NCBI RefSeq assembly: GCF_047314965.1
Contig: NZ_JBLBVK010000045.1
Location: forward strand, 13,999-77,998
DNA length: 64,000 bases
Source: JAVJUV01 sp047314965
GTDB taxonomy: Bacteria > Pseudomonadota > Alphaproteobacteria > Rhodobacterales > Rhodobacteraceae
Direction: 5' to 3'
This document shows positions 18,019-26,695 of the stretch, one piece after another (position 1 is the first letter of the stretch; the number at the start of each line of letters is the position of its first letter). The notes under the pieces are model-generated. The model had not been told where the DNA came from, searched no databases, and saw only the letters and a program-made list of their open reading frames with translations. The position numbers and the translations under genes are program-made.

Positions 18019-18498
18019 ATGGACATCCGTCTTGGCAACGGATTCGACGTGCACAGCTTCGTTTCCGGAGATCACGTCATTCTTTGCGGTGTGCGCATCC
18101 CGCACGACAAAGCGCTGAGCGGCCATTCGGACGCCGACGTGGGTATGCACGCGATCACCGACGCGATCTATGGCGCCCTGGCCGATGGAGATATCGGCCA
18201 GCATTTTCCGCCGTCCGACCCGCAATGGAAAGGCGCAGCCAGCCATATCTTTCTGGAGCACGCGGCGGAACGGGCGCAAAACCGCGGCTTTCACATCGCC
18301 AATGTCGATTGCACCCTGATCTGCGAACGCCCCAAGATCGGCCCGCATGCTGCTGCGATGCGCGCCGAGCTGGCCCGTATCCTCGGCATCGAGATGGGCC
18401 GCGTGAGCGTCAAGGCGACGACATCCGAGAAGCTGGGCTTTACCGGCCGCGAGGAAGGCATTGCCGCCATCGCCACGGCAACGCTGGTGGCGTCATGA
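18019..18498 (+). CDS. ispF: 2-C-methyl-D-erythritol 2,4-cyclodiphosphate synthase IspF, stand-alone
   Basis: 159 residues from MDIRLGNGFDVHSF (an ATG at 18010 is also possible). Metal ligands are D10 and H12, followed by GHSDADVGMHAITDAIYGA, the DIGQHFPPSDP loop and the C-terminal TTSEKLGFTGREEGI signature. The enzyme cyclises CDP-ME-2-phosphate in the MEP isoprenoid pathway. In many Alphaproteobacteria IspF is fused behind IspD. Here no IspD domain precedes it, and the 244-nt gap to dusB is too short for one. The stop overlaps the pgpA start (ATGA). Confidence 0.95.
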   Translation: MDIRLGNGFDVHSFVSGDHVILCGVRIPHDKALSGHSDADVGMHAITDAIYGALADGDIGQHFPPSDPQWKGAASHIFLEHAAERAQNRGFHIANVDCTLICERPKIGPHAAAMRAELARILGIEMGRVSVKATTSEKLGFTGREEGIAAIATATLVAS

Positions 18499-19004
18499 GG
18501 CGGCTGGTCCTGTCCTTCTTCGGCGCGGGCTACCTGCGCCCCGCACCTGGCACATGGGGATCGCTGGCCGCCCTGCCCGCGGCCTGGGCCATACATACCG
18601 TCGCCGGGCCCATTGCGCTGATCGTCGGAGCGGCACTCCTTTACGTGGTCGGTGTCTGGCTGACTGCGCAGGAAACCGCCTCGGGCGACGATCACGACCC
18701 GTCCTGGATCGTCATCGATGAGGTGGTGGGCCAGTGGATCGCATTGCTCCCGGTGTCGCTGGGCGCCTATTCGGCCGGCGTCGAGATGCACCGGCTCTGG
18801 CCCGGCTTCGTCGTCGCCTTCGTGTTCTTCCGTCTCTTCGACGTCTGGAAGCCGTGGCTTGTCGGACAGGCCGACCGGCGGGGCGACGCAACCGGGGTCA
18901 TGCTGGACGATGTCTGGGCCGGACTATTCGCCGCGATCGTCGTCGTGCTGTCGGCCGCACTGGCCCATGCGGGCTTTATCGCCGGGGTTGCCAACCAGCC
19001 ATGA
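18495..19004 (+). CDS. pgpA: Phosphatidylglycerophosphatase A
   Basis: 169 residues with four hydrophobic segments. Family blocks are PGTWGSLAALPAAW near the N-terminus, the acidic IVIDEVVGQWIALLP and FDVWKPW, and GVMLDDVWAGLFAAI. It removes phosphate from phosphatidylglycerol phosphate at the inner membrane to give phosphatidylglycerol. The start is inside the ispF stop and the stop is inside the cinA start, so the three genes are translationally coupled. Confidence 0.94.
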   Translation: MRRLVLSFFGAGYLRPAPGTWGSLAALPAAWAIHTVAGPIALIVGAALLYVVGVWLTAQETASGDDHDPSWIVIDEVVGQWIALLPVSLGAYSAGVEMHRLWPGFVVAFVFFRLFDVWKPWLVGQADRRGDATGVMLDDVWAGLFAAIVVVLSAALAHAGFIAGVANQP

Positions 19005-19477
19005 GCGCGGAAGCCCTGATTGACGTCGCCCGCCGGCTGAACCTTCGGATCGCAACCGCCGAAAGCTGCACGGGCGGCATGGTTTCGGCGGCGCTCACCG
19101 ACATTCCCGGATCGTCTGCCGTGTTCGACCGCGGCTTCGTCACCTACTCCAACAGCGCCAAGACGGACATGCTTGGCGTTCCGGCAGAGGTAATATCCAC
19201 CCATGGCGCGGTCTCGGAGGAAGTGGCGCGGGCGATGGCGGAAGGCACAATCGCGCGGTCCGTTGCGGACCTCGCCGTGTCGGTCACTGGCATCGCGGGG
19301 CCTGGCGGCTCAGAACACAAGCCCGAAGGCCGGGTCTGCTTCGGGATCGCGCGACGGGGCGGACAAACACAGACAGAAACTGTCGATTTCGGCGCCCTCG
19401 GGCGCGAGAACGTGCGCCGAGTCACTGTCAACCACGCGCTGATGCTCCTGATGGAAGCAGCTTTGCACAGCGCCTAA
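19001..19477 (+). CDS. CinA C-terminal family protein (nicotinamide-nucleotide amidohydrolase PncC)
   Basis: 158 residues comprising only the CinA C-terminal domain. Motifs are ATAESCTGGMVSAALTDIPGSS, the catalytic-site region YSNSAKTDMLGV and VTGIAGPGG. The domain deamidates NMN to nicotinate mononucleotide in the pyridine nucleotide cycle. The start overlaps the pgpA stop by 4 nt. It is last in the ispF-pgpA-cinA unit. I see no clear terminator in the 147 nt before the ammonium transporter gene. Confidence 0.92.
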   Translation: MSAEALIDVARRLNLRIATAESCTGGMVSAALTDIPGSSAVFDRGFVTYSNSAKTDMLGVPAEVISTHGAVSEEVARAMAEGTIARSVADLAVSVTGIAGPGGSEHKPEGRVCFGIARRGGQTQTETVDFGALGRENVRRVTVNHALMLLMEAALHSA

Positions 19478-19624
19478 CTTTTAATCATTCAGCCCGATAT
19501 CGCGCAAATAATGCGGGCAGTTCCGTTTTTGCTGAACAATTAATCCCGCTCTGCACGCTTTGCCGCTTTTCCTCGCAGCCCCGACACGGTTCCTGACCCG
19601 CAACCAAAAAATGGAGGGAAGGAT

Positions 19625-20803
19625 ATGGTTGGGGCAGATACCGCCTGGATCATCGTTGCGACGGCGCTTGTGCTGTTCATGACATTGCCGGGACTGGCGC
19701 TGTTCTACGGGGGCCTCGTGCGCTCGCGGAACGTGCTGAGCGTTTTCATGCATTGCTATGCTATCGCCTGCCTGATGAGCGTGGCGTGGTTCGTTGCGGG
19801 CTATTCGATCGCCTTCGGCGACGGCAATGCCTATTGGGGCGGCCTGGGCAAGATGTTCCTGGCGGGCGTCGATGCCGAAAGCCTGTCGGGCACACTGCCC
19901 GAGATCCTGTTCTTCGCCTTCCAGATGACTTTCGCGATCATCACCCCGGCGCTGATCGTGGGCGCCTATGTGGAACGCGTGAACTTCGGCTTCGTGCTGA
20001 TCTTCTCGACCCTCTGGATGCTTCTGTGCTACGCGCCCGTCGTCCACTGGATCTGGGGCGGCGGGATGCTGGCCGATGGCGGCATCTTCGGCGAGACCGG
20101 AGCGCGCGACTTCGCGGGCGGCATCGTGGTGCACCAGACCGCTGGTCTTGCGGCGCTGATCCTGGCAGTCATGCTGGGCGCGCGGCGCGACCGCACCAAG
20201 CCGCCGCACAATCCGGGCTACGTCATGATCGGCGCGGCGATGCTGTGGGTCGGCTGGTTCGGCTTCAACGGCGGTTCGCAACTGGCCGCCGACGGAGGCG
20301 CGGCGATGGCGCTGACGGTCACACATATCTCGGCCGCCACCGCCTCGCTGACCTGGGCGCTCTGGGAGCGGATCAAGTACGGCAAGGCCTCGCTTGTCGG
20401 CATGGTCACGGGCACCATCGCCGGTCTCGCTTCGATCACGCCCGCCTCGGGCTTCGTCGGACCGGTCGAGGCGCTGATCATCGGCGCGATTGCCGGCATC
20501 CTCTGCCAGGAGGCCGTGAACCTCATCCGCAACAAGCTGAAGATCGACGACACGCTCGACGTATTCGCGGTGCATGGCGTGGGCGGCATCTTCGGCACGA
20601 TCATGATCGCCGTCTTCGGGGCCGGAAGCTGGGCCGCGCAGCTGGGCAGCCTCCTGATCGTCGGCATTTTCACGACTGTTGTGACGGTGATCGTCGCCCT
20701 GATCGCGAAAGCCGCCGTGGGCATGCGCGTGGACGCCGAAACCGAGGAAACCGGGCTCGATCTCTCGCAGCATGGCGAGCGCGCCTACGACGTCACGTCG
20801 TAG
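19625..20803 (+). CDS. amtB: Ammonium transporter (Amt family)
   Basis: 392 residues, about 11 membrane helices, without an obvious cleaved signal. The pore twin histidines are in VVHQTAGLAAL and AVHGVGGIFGTI, and the phenylalanine-gate region is normal. It conducts ammonium inward when nitrogen is scarce. No glnK is adjacent, although amtB is usually paired with this PII gene. GGAGGGAAGGAT precedes the ATG. A strong terminator follows, so the gene is monocistronic. Confidence 0.95.
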   Translation: MVGADTAWIIVATALVLFMTLPGLALFYGGLVRSRNVLSVFMHCYAIACLMSVAWFVAGYSIAFGDGNAYWGGLGKMFLAGVDAESLSGTLPEILFFAFQMTFAIITPALIVGAYVERVNFGFVLIFSTLWMLLCYAPVVHWIWGGGMLADGGIFGETGARDFAGGIVVHQTAGLAALILAVMLGARRDRTKPPHNPGYVMIGAAMLWVGWFGFNGGSQLAADGGAAMALTVTHISAATASLTWALWERIKYGKASLVGMVTGTIAGLASITPASGFVGPVEALIIGAIAGILCQEAVNLIRNKLKIDDTLDVFAVHGVGGIFGTIMIAVFGAGSWAAQLGSLLIVGIFTTVVTVIVALIAKAAVGMRVDAETEETGLDLSQHGERAYDVTS

Positions 20804-20828
20804 GTCATTGTCAACACTTGGCGATCAA

Positions 20829-20849
20829 GGGGGCTTCGGCCCCCTTTTT
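20829..20849 (+). terminator. Rho-independent terminator after amtB
   Basis: GGGGGC-TTCG-GCCCCC stem with a stable UUCG-type loop, followed by five T, 25 nt past the amtB stop. Confidence 0.92.
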
Positions 20850-20947
20850 CGTGTCGGTGAAGGGCTGTTTTGACGAAAGTTGACTTGCTTTCACCTTCTT
20901 GGACTGGTTCCTTGTGCTCAAAGAAGAATAATCAGGGAGACTTCTTC

Positions 20948-22558
20948 ATGGACAAACGCAAGGAAACCTATCTCGCCCGTCAGGCAATGCGCCTGACAAG
21001 AGGCGAGATCAACCGCCGCCGCTTCATCATGTCGGCGCTGGCCACCGGGGTCACGCTTCCGACGGCGATGGGCCTGGCCGGCCGCGCAGAGGCGCAGACA
21101 CCCAAGAAGGGCGGCGTATTCCGGATGGCGGTGGGCCACGGCTCGACCACAGACTCGCTTGATCCGGCGACGACCGAAAACGATTTCGGCACCACCGTGA
21201 ACTATTCGCGTGGCAACTGCCTGATGGAAGTCGACAAGACCGGCAACCTGGTTCCCGAACTTGCCGAGAGCGTCGACACCTCGGACGCCAAGACCTGGGT
21301 GTTCAACCTGCGCAAGGGCGTCGAGTTCCACAACGGCAAGACGCTGACCCCCGAAGACGTGATCGCCTCGATCAACCATCACCGGGGCGAAGACTCGAAA
21401 TCGGCCGCCAAGGGCCTTGTCAGCCAGATCACCGATATCCGGAAGGACGGTGACAACCAGGTCGTGTTCGAGCTTGCGGGCGCCAACGCGGACTTCCCCT
21501 ACATCATGTCGGATTATCACCTGATCATCATGGCTTCGGCCGATGGATCGGTCGATGGACAGGATCCGAACGGCACCGGCGGCTATGTCGTCGAAACCTT
21601 CGAACCGGGCGTGCGCGCGATCTTCAACCGCCATCCGAACTACTTCAAGGACGGAGCCGCGCATTTCGACCGCTTCGAGCTTCTCTCGATCCTCGACGTG
21701 ACCGCACGCCAGAACGCCGTGATGAACGGCGACGTGGACTATTCGGGCGATATCGACCCCAAGACCGTGGCGCTTCTGGGCCGCGTGCCGACGCTGGACA
21801 TCCTGACGGCCACAGGCACCCAGCACTATACTTTCCCGATGCGCCTCGCGGTCGAACCCTTCGACAACTACGACCTGCGCATGGCGCTGAAATACGCGAT
21901 CAAGCGGCAGGAACTGGTCGAGAAGATCCTTCTGGGCTACGGCGAGGCTGGCAACGACGTACCCGTCAACGCCTCCATGCCGTTCTTCAACACCGATCTG
22001 CCGGTGCATGAGTTCGACCCCGAGAAGGCGGCCGAGCACTACAAGAAGTCCGGTCACTCCGGTCCGATCCAGCTGTCCGCGGCCGATGCGGCCTTCGCCG
22101 GCGCGGTCGACGCCGCCCAGCTGATCGCGGCCTCGGCCAAGGAAGCCGGGATCGAGATCGAAGTCGTGCGCGAACCGTCTGACGGCTACTGGTCGAACGT
22201 CTGGAACAAGAAGGGCTGGTGCGCCTGCTACTGGTCGGGACGCCCGACGCAGGACTGGATGTACTCGTCGGCCTATGTCGCGGAAACCGAGTGGAACGAC
22301 ACCGCTTGGCGCGACACAGAAGCCGCCACGCGCTTCAACGAACTGGTTCTGCAGGCCCGCTCGGAAACCGACGAAGCCGCGCGCAAGAACCAGTACTGGG
22401 AAGCCCAGTCGCTGCTCCAGAACGACGGTGGTGCCATCGTCGCAATGTTCGCCAGCTATATCTCGGCGCATTCCAAGGCGCTGGCCCACGACGAGGCCGT
22501 GGCCGCGAACTGGGCCAACGACGGCAACAAGGCGCAGGAGCGCTGGTGGTTCGCTTGA
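20948..22558 (+). CDS. Tat-exported family 5 solute-binding protein (peptide/opine-type ABC transporter)
   Basis: 536 residues from the ATG at 20948, preceded by AGGGAG. The N-terminus carries a twin-arginine signal (NRRRFIMSALATG) and a likely cleavage site after GRAEAQ. The mature part has the SBP_bac_5 fold, with WVFNLRKGVEFHNGKTLTPED and the periplasmic cleft region. Members bind di- or oligopeptides, opines or nickel and hand them to membrane permeases. No permease or ATPase gene follows, since a terminator comes next, so it either serves a transporter encoded elsewhere or works alone. Confidence 0.92.
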   Translation: MDKRKETYLARQAMRLTRGEINRRRFIMSALATGVTLPTAMGLAGRAEAQTPKKGGVFRMAVGHGSTTDSLDPATTENDFGTTVNYSRGNCLMEVDKTGNLVPELAESVDTSDAKTWVFNLRKGVEFHNGKTLTPEDVIASINHHRGEDSKSAAKGLVSQITDIRKDGDNQVVFELAGANADFPYIMSDYHLIIMASADGSVDGQDPNGTGGYVVETFEPGVRAIFNRHPNYFKDGAAHFDRFELLSILDVTARQNAVMNGDVDYSGDIDPKTVALLGRVPTLDILTATGTQHYTFPMRLAVEPFDNYDLRMALKYAIKRQELVEKILLGYGEAGNDVPVNASMPFFNTDLPVHEFDPEKAAEHYKKSGHSGPIQLSAADAAFAGAVDAAQLIAASAKEAGIEIEVVREPSDGYWSNVWNKKGWCACYWSGRPTQDWMYSSAYVAETEWNDTAWRDTEAATRFNELVLQARSETDEAARKNQYWEAQSLLQNDGGAIVAMFASYISAHSKALAHDEAVAANWANDGNKAQERWWFA

Positions 22559-22585
22559 TGCGGACTGTGAATTCATGACAATGAA

Positions 22586-22607
22586 ACGGCGCCCCTCGGG
22601 GCGCCGT
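22586..22607 (+). terminator. Terminator-like hairpin after the solute-binding protein gene
   Basis: ACGGCGCCCC pairs with GGGGCGCCGT around a tight TC loop, 27 nt past the stop, followed by CCTCGTTT. The stem is strong but the T-run is short. Confidence 0.6.
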
Positions 22608-22634
22608 CCTCGTTTGCAGGGCGATTTCCCAGCG

Positions 22635-23144
22635 ATGATAAAGTCGGACCGGTTGAGGCTCTGCCTCTGGGATTCCGATCTGGCAGACAAGGCGAAGCGC
22701 ACTGCGCTCGAAGCCGCGCTGCACCGGATTCTGACCCCGGGCGTCACGCGTCATTTGCCTGAAACGATGCAGCTTGGAGCCGCCGCAGACGCGCCTCGCG
22801 TCTGGATCGATGCCAGACGCATGGAATCTCAAGTCTTGCTGATCCGCGACCAAGACAGCGCCCTGATAGGCCTGATCCTTCTGGCGCCCGGTATCCCTAT
22901 GTGCAGTGAGGACGAGGCCCACATCGGGTACCTTCTGGCGCAGCAGAGCTGGGGCAAGGGGGTCGCCACCGAGGCGCTTCAGGCGCTGATCCTTTGGCTT
23001 TCCAAACATCGGAGCGGCCGGCTCGTAGCCGGCGTCGACAGCGAGAACGCGGCATCCGCCCGCGTACTGGGAAAGCTGGGCTTCAAGCCCATGACGGAAA
23101 ACACGCCAGGGGCAGCGGTGCTCTATTCACGCGACCTTGGTTAG
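22635..23144 (+). CDS. GNAT family N-acetyltransferase
   Basis: 169 residues from MIKSDRLRLCLW. The acetyl-CoA pyrophosphate loop is in YLLAQQSWGKGVATEAL, followed by the beta-bulge strand and the N-x-A-S-x-R-V-L-x-K-x-G-F motif (ENAASARVLGKLGFK). This arrangement resembles RimJ/RimL-type enzymes that acetylate N-terminal amines or small amines; the acceptor is unknown. The upstream hairpin separates it from the transport gene. It converges with the polysaccharide deacetylase gene, leaving 22 nt. Confidence 0.85.
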   Translation: MIKSDRLRLCLWDSDLADKAKRTALEAALHRILTPGVTRHLPETMQLGAAADAPRVWIDARRMESQVLLIRDQDSALIGLILLAPGIPMCSEDEAHIGYLLAQQSWGKGVATEALQALILWLSKHRSGRLVAGVDSENAASARVLGKLGFKPMTENTPGAAVLYSRDLG

Positions 23145-23166
23145 GCCAGACGCGGAAGACTCCCGC

Positions 23167-24969
23167 CTATTCGCCCTCCAGCGCCACCGACACCGGTGCC
23201 AGCGTGACGTCGCCGCCCGCATCCGCGGCCCATGCTGAAACGGCTGCAATCGTGCCGGGACGGGCATGTCCGACCAGGATGACCGCGTCGCTCTGGCGGG
23301 CGCGGAAGGCTGCCCGATCGAGGGTGCGTCGGATCTGTTCGTCGGTCTCGTTGTCGTCGTCGAGCATGCGGAAGATGAGCCCGGTCGGAAGGCCGGCCCT
23401 TTCGGCCTGCTGATGCGCCGTGTTCAGACCGCGCGGGAAAGTGATCAGCCCGTGTCCGGTGTCGCCGATGACCGCAACGACCTGGGCCACAGCATCCCGG
23501 TCGGACTGGAAGCTGGAGCCGGAGACGTCCATCACCGCCACAGCCTCGGGGATTCGCTCGAGATTGACGCTCAGCGCCACCTCGACATCCTGCGGAGATG
23601 CACCGGAGGGCAGCGACGGTATCATCACGACCTCGCGCCCCGCGCGCCGGTATTCCGCCGCGATTGCTTCGGCCTCAGGCGAACCCGCATCGACCGCAAA
23701 CCCCACGGTCTGTGGAAGGCGGCGCAGGTCCGCGTCGGACAGCGCTGCCGGCCCTTCGTGCAACAGCACGACGGAAACGACCGCCGCACCGGCAGGGACA
23801 TCGAACTCCATGGCGAAGGCACGAAGCGCCGGCCCTTCCGCGGTCGCGGTCGCACCGGCACTGTCTTCGGTTCCGTCCTCTTCCGTTTCCGGCACCAAAC
23901 CTTCGGTCGCGGGAGTGCCTGGCAGCCGACGCACCACGGGAATCGTGTCATCATCCCCGCCGATGGTGGGCAGGCGGTTGACCTCGACGCCTTCGGCGCG
24001 GTCCTGGAACGTCTCGACAGGCGTGAAGAACTGCGAGTCGCTGCCATCCACCGTCGCCACGCCCCCGCTGTCGGGCGTCTCGGCCACTTCGGGGGCTACG
24101 GCAGGCGCCTCGGGTTGTTCGGTCCGGGCGACATCGGGCTCGGGCTGCGAGACTTCAGGTGCCGAAGGCGGGGTTGGCGCAAGTACGGGCGCTTCCGGCT
24201 GCGCCGCATCGGGCTGCGCCGCAACGTCGGTATCAGCGGGGGCCGGTTCGGGTTCCGGCATGCGCACGCCCTCAAGCGTCGGCGCATCGCCGACCTGTGG
24301 CGCTGCGGGCGAAGCCGGTCCATCGCTCTCGGTCTCAATGGCCGGGGCGCTGTCGATCGACACCGGCGGGCTGTCGCCGGTTTCCGCCGGCAGCGCGGCG
24401 ACCTCGGTTTCCGCGACGGGCGCGGTATCGGCGGTTGCGCCGTCGCTGACTTCCAGTCCCTCGGTCTCGGGGGCGTCCAGGGCCAGGGGCGAGGCGGTGT
24501 CTGTTTCCGGTGCGGCAATCGGCGTCTCGGGCGTCTCGAGCGACGGCGACGCCGGCACTCCGGCAAGATTGCCGGAACTGCCCACACGGTCGGCTTCACC
24601 GCTTTCGGGCGCCGCGACTTCATCGGCCACGGCCGGGACATCGCCCAGGCCCGAGGGCCCTTCGACGGAAGGCTGCGGAACGTCCAGCGACGATGTGTCA
24701 AAGGCGGGAGGCGTTTCCACAACATCCGTGGGCGGCAGCACGCCGGTCACGATCTCATCGGCGCCGGGCGTTTCTTCCGTTCCGGGAAGAACGGGCTCGG
24801 TCTCCACGCGCGCCTGATCGAATTCGGACCCGCCCGGCACATCGACCGGGCTTGCTTCGGGTTTGGGAAAACTGAGTTGCTGACGGTCCATCGTCTGGTT
24901 CGACACCAGAAGAAGGCCAGCGCCTACAACACCACCCCACAAAATGCCTGCAAGGAAGCCGCGTCCCAA
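23167..24969 (-). CDS. Divergent polysaccharide deacetylase family protein with long low-complexity linker
   Basis: About 600 residues from a TTG start at 24969, chosen because GGAGGA lies 7 nt upstream; the open frame reaches 25077. An N-terminal membrane anchor (LGRGFLAGILWGGVVGAG) is followed by about 330 residues very rich in Pro, Ala, Glu, Asp, Ser and Val with no fold. A C-terminal domain of about 225 residues starts near AFAMEFDVPAGAA and matches divergent polysaccharide deacetylases (YibQ-like: GFAVDAG, PRGLN, VGHARPGTI). The anchor places it in the periplasm, where it may act on cell-wall glycans; the activity is unproven. Divergent from trpG. Confidence 0.83.
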   Translation of the reverse strand: MGRGFLAGILWGGVVGAGLLLVSNQTMDRQQLSFPKPEASPVDVPGGSEFDQARVETEPVLPGTEETPGADEIVTGVLPPTDVVETPPAFDTSSLDVPQPSVEGPSGLGDVPAVADEVAAPESGEADRVGSSGNLAGVPASPSLETPETPIAAPETDTASPLALDAPETEGLEVSDGATADTAPVAETEVAALPAETGDSPPVSIDSAPAIETESDGPASPAAPQVGDAPTLEGVRMPEPEPAPADTDVAAQPDAAQPEAPVLAPTPPSAPEVSQPEPDVARTEQPEAPAVAPEVAETPDSGGVATVDGSDSQFFTPVETFQDRAEGVEVNRLPTIGGDDDTIPVVRRLPGTPATEGLVPETEEDGTEDSAGATATAEGPALRAFAMEFDVPAGAAVVSVVLLHEGPAALSDADLRRLPQTVGFAVDAGSPEAEAIAAEYRRAGREVVMIPSLPSGASPQDVEVALSVNLERIPEAVAVMDVSGSSFQSDRDAVAQVVAVIGDTGHGLITFPRGLNTAHQQAERAGLPTGLIFRMLDDDNETDEQIRRTLDRAAFRARQSDAVILVGHARPGTIAAVSAWAADAGGDVTLAPVSVALEGE

Positions 24970-25100
24970 CGCACTCTCCTCCGCTCTGCTCAAATGCCAA
25001 TGGGCGCCTTGACGATCTCCGGCGCCTCTCCCACAAGTATACCGGCGCTTTCGGGCGCTGACACCCCATATCTTCACGCCATCGTGCGAGAGACGCCAAA

Positions 25101-25682
25101 ATGCTGCTACTGATCGACAATTACGACAGCTTCACCTTCAATCTCGTCCATTATCTGGGCGAATTGGGCGCCGAATGCGTGGTGAAACGCAATGACGCGC
25201 TGGATGTTCAGCAGGCGATGGCGATGAAACCTTCCGGGATCATCCTCTCTCCCGGCCCCTGCGACCCGGACAAGGCGGGCATTTGCCTGGCGCTCACCGA
25301 GGCGGCGGCGGAGACCGACACGCCCCTTCTCGGCGTCTGCCTCGGGCACCAGACCATCGGCCAGGCCTTCGGGGGTCGCGTCGTCCGCGCGGGCCAGATC
25401 GTGCATGGCAAGATGGGCGCGATGCACCACGACGGCAAATCGGTCTTCAAGGGCCTGCCCTCGCCGCTCTCGGCCACCCGCTACCACTCGCTGATCGTCG
25501 AGCGCGAGACGCTGCCCGACTGCCTTGAAGTCACGGCTTGGCTGGAAGACGGGACCATCATGGGCCTGATGCACAGGACAAAGCCTATTCACGGCGTGCA
25601 GTTCCACCCCGAGAGCATCCGCTCGGAGCATGGCCATGCCATGCTGAAGAATTTCCTAGACCTGGTTCCGGTACCCGCATGA
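25101..25682 (+). CDS. trpG: Anthranilate synthase component II (glutamine amidotransferase)
   Basis: 193 residues, class I glutamine amidotransferase. The nucleophile Cys is in GVCLGHQTIGQAFGG, and the catalytic His/Glu pair is in GVQFHPESIRSEHG. It supplies ammonia to TrpE for anthranilate synthesis; trpE is not in the window. It is the first gene of the trpG-trpD-ung-trpC-moaC-moeA run, and its stop overlaps the trpD start (ATGA). The promoter must lie in the 131 nt shared with the divergent deacetylase gene. Confidence 0.96.
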   Translation: MLLLIDNYDSFTFNLVHYLGELGAECVVKRNDALDVQQAMAMKPSGIILSPGPCDPDKAGICLALTEAAAETDTPLLGVCLGHQTIGQAFGGRVVRAGQIVHGKMGAMHHDGKSVFKGLPSPLSATRYHSLIVERETLPDCLEVTAWLEDGTIMGLMHRTKPIHGVQFHPESIRSEHGHAMLKNFLDLVPVPA

Positions 25683-26695
25683 CTGACGCAATGAAGCCAC
25701 TGATCTACGCCGCCTCCGAAGGCCCTCTCTCCCGCGCACAGGCCGAGGAAGCCTTCGAGATCATCTTCGAAGGCAACGCCACGCCCGCGCAGCTGGGCGG
25801 TTTCCTGATGGCGATGCGCGCACGCGGCGAGTCGGTCGCCGAATACGCCGCCGCAGCCGCCGTGATGCGCGCCAAATGCGCCGCCGTGCGCGCGCCCGAG
25901 GGCGCCATGGATATCGTCGGCACCGGCGGCGACGGCATGGGCACGCTCAACATCTCGACCGCTACCGCTTTCGTCGTGGCCGGCGCCGGCGTGCCGGTGG
26001 CCAAGCACGGCAACCGTAACCTCTCGTCCAAATCCGGCGCGGCAGATCTGCAGTCGCAGCTTGGGATTAACGTGATGGTCGGCCCGGAAGTGGTTGAAAA
26101 GGCTTTGAGAGAGGTCGGCATAGGCTTCATGATGGCGCCGATGCACCACCCGGCGATGAAACACGTCATGCCCGTGCGGATGGAACTCGGCTCCAAGACC
26201 ATCTTCAACATCCTCGGTCCGCTGACCAACCCCGCCGGTGTCAAACGCCAGCTCACCGGCGCCTTCGCCGTCGACCTGATCTTCCCGATGGCCGAAACGC
26301 TGCAGCAATTGGGGTCCGAGGTAGCCTGGCTGGTTCACGGCCATGACGGCACCGACGAAATTTCGATCTCAGGCCCGACCGACGCCGCGATCCTGAAGGA
26401 CGGGAAGATCCGCTCGGCCACACTTCACCCCGAGGATGCCGGCCTGCCGGTGCATCCCTTCCGCGACATACTTGGCGGCACGCCCGAGGAAAACGCGCAG
26501 GCCTTCCGGGACCTGCTCGAAGGCGCCACAGGCGCCTATCGCGATGCGGTCCTGCTGAACGCCGCCGCCGCGCTTGTCATCGCCGAGAAGGCCGCCGGCC
26601 TGAAGGAAGGCGTCGAGATCGCGGCCGAGAGCATCGACAGCGGCAGGGCGAAGGAAAAGGTCGAGGGGCTGGCCCGCGTCACCTCGGACGCATGA
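25679..26695 (+). CDS. trpD: Anthranilate phosphoribosyltransferase
   Basis: 338 residues from MTDAMKPLIYAASEG, overlapping the trpG stop by 4 nt. The PRPP/anthranilate site is shown by VGTGGDGMGTLNIST, KHGNRNLSSKSGAADL and the NPAGVKRQ loop. It transfers the phosphoribosyl group to anthranilate, the second step of tryptophan synthesis. The stop overlaps the next start (ATGA), so it is translationally coupled to ung. Confidence 0.96.
   Translation: MTDAMKPLIYAASEGPLSRAQAEEAFEIIFEGNATPAQLGGFLMAMRARGESVAEYAAAAAVMRAKCAAVRAPEGAMDIVGTGGDGMGTLNISTATAFVVAGAGVPVAKHGNRNLSSKSGAADLQSQLGINVMVGPEVVEKALREVGIGFMMAPMHHPAMKHVMPVRMELGSKTIFNILGPLTNPAGVKRQLTGAFAVDLIFPMAETLQQLGSEVAWLVHGHDGTDEISISGPTDAAILKDGKIRSATLHPEDAGLPVHPFRDILGGTPEENAQAFRDLLEGATGAYRDAVLLNAAAALVIAEKAAGLKEGVEIAAESIDSGRAKEKVEGLARVTSDA

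Noticed and set aside
18734..19000. Upstream extension of the CinA-like gene within pgpA
   Set aside because: It is the out-of-frame reading of pgpA; the ATG at 19001 overlaps the pgpA stop and begins the domain.
20870..20947. Upstream ATG for the solute-binding protein
   Set aside because: The extra 26 residues precede a well-formed Tat signal, and the ATG at 20948 has the ribosome binding site.
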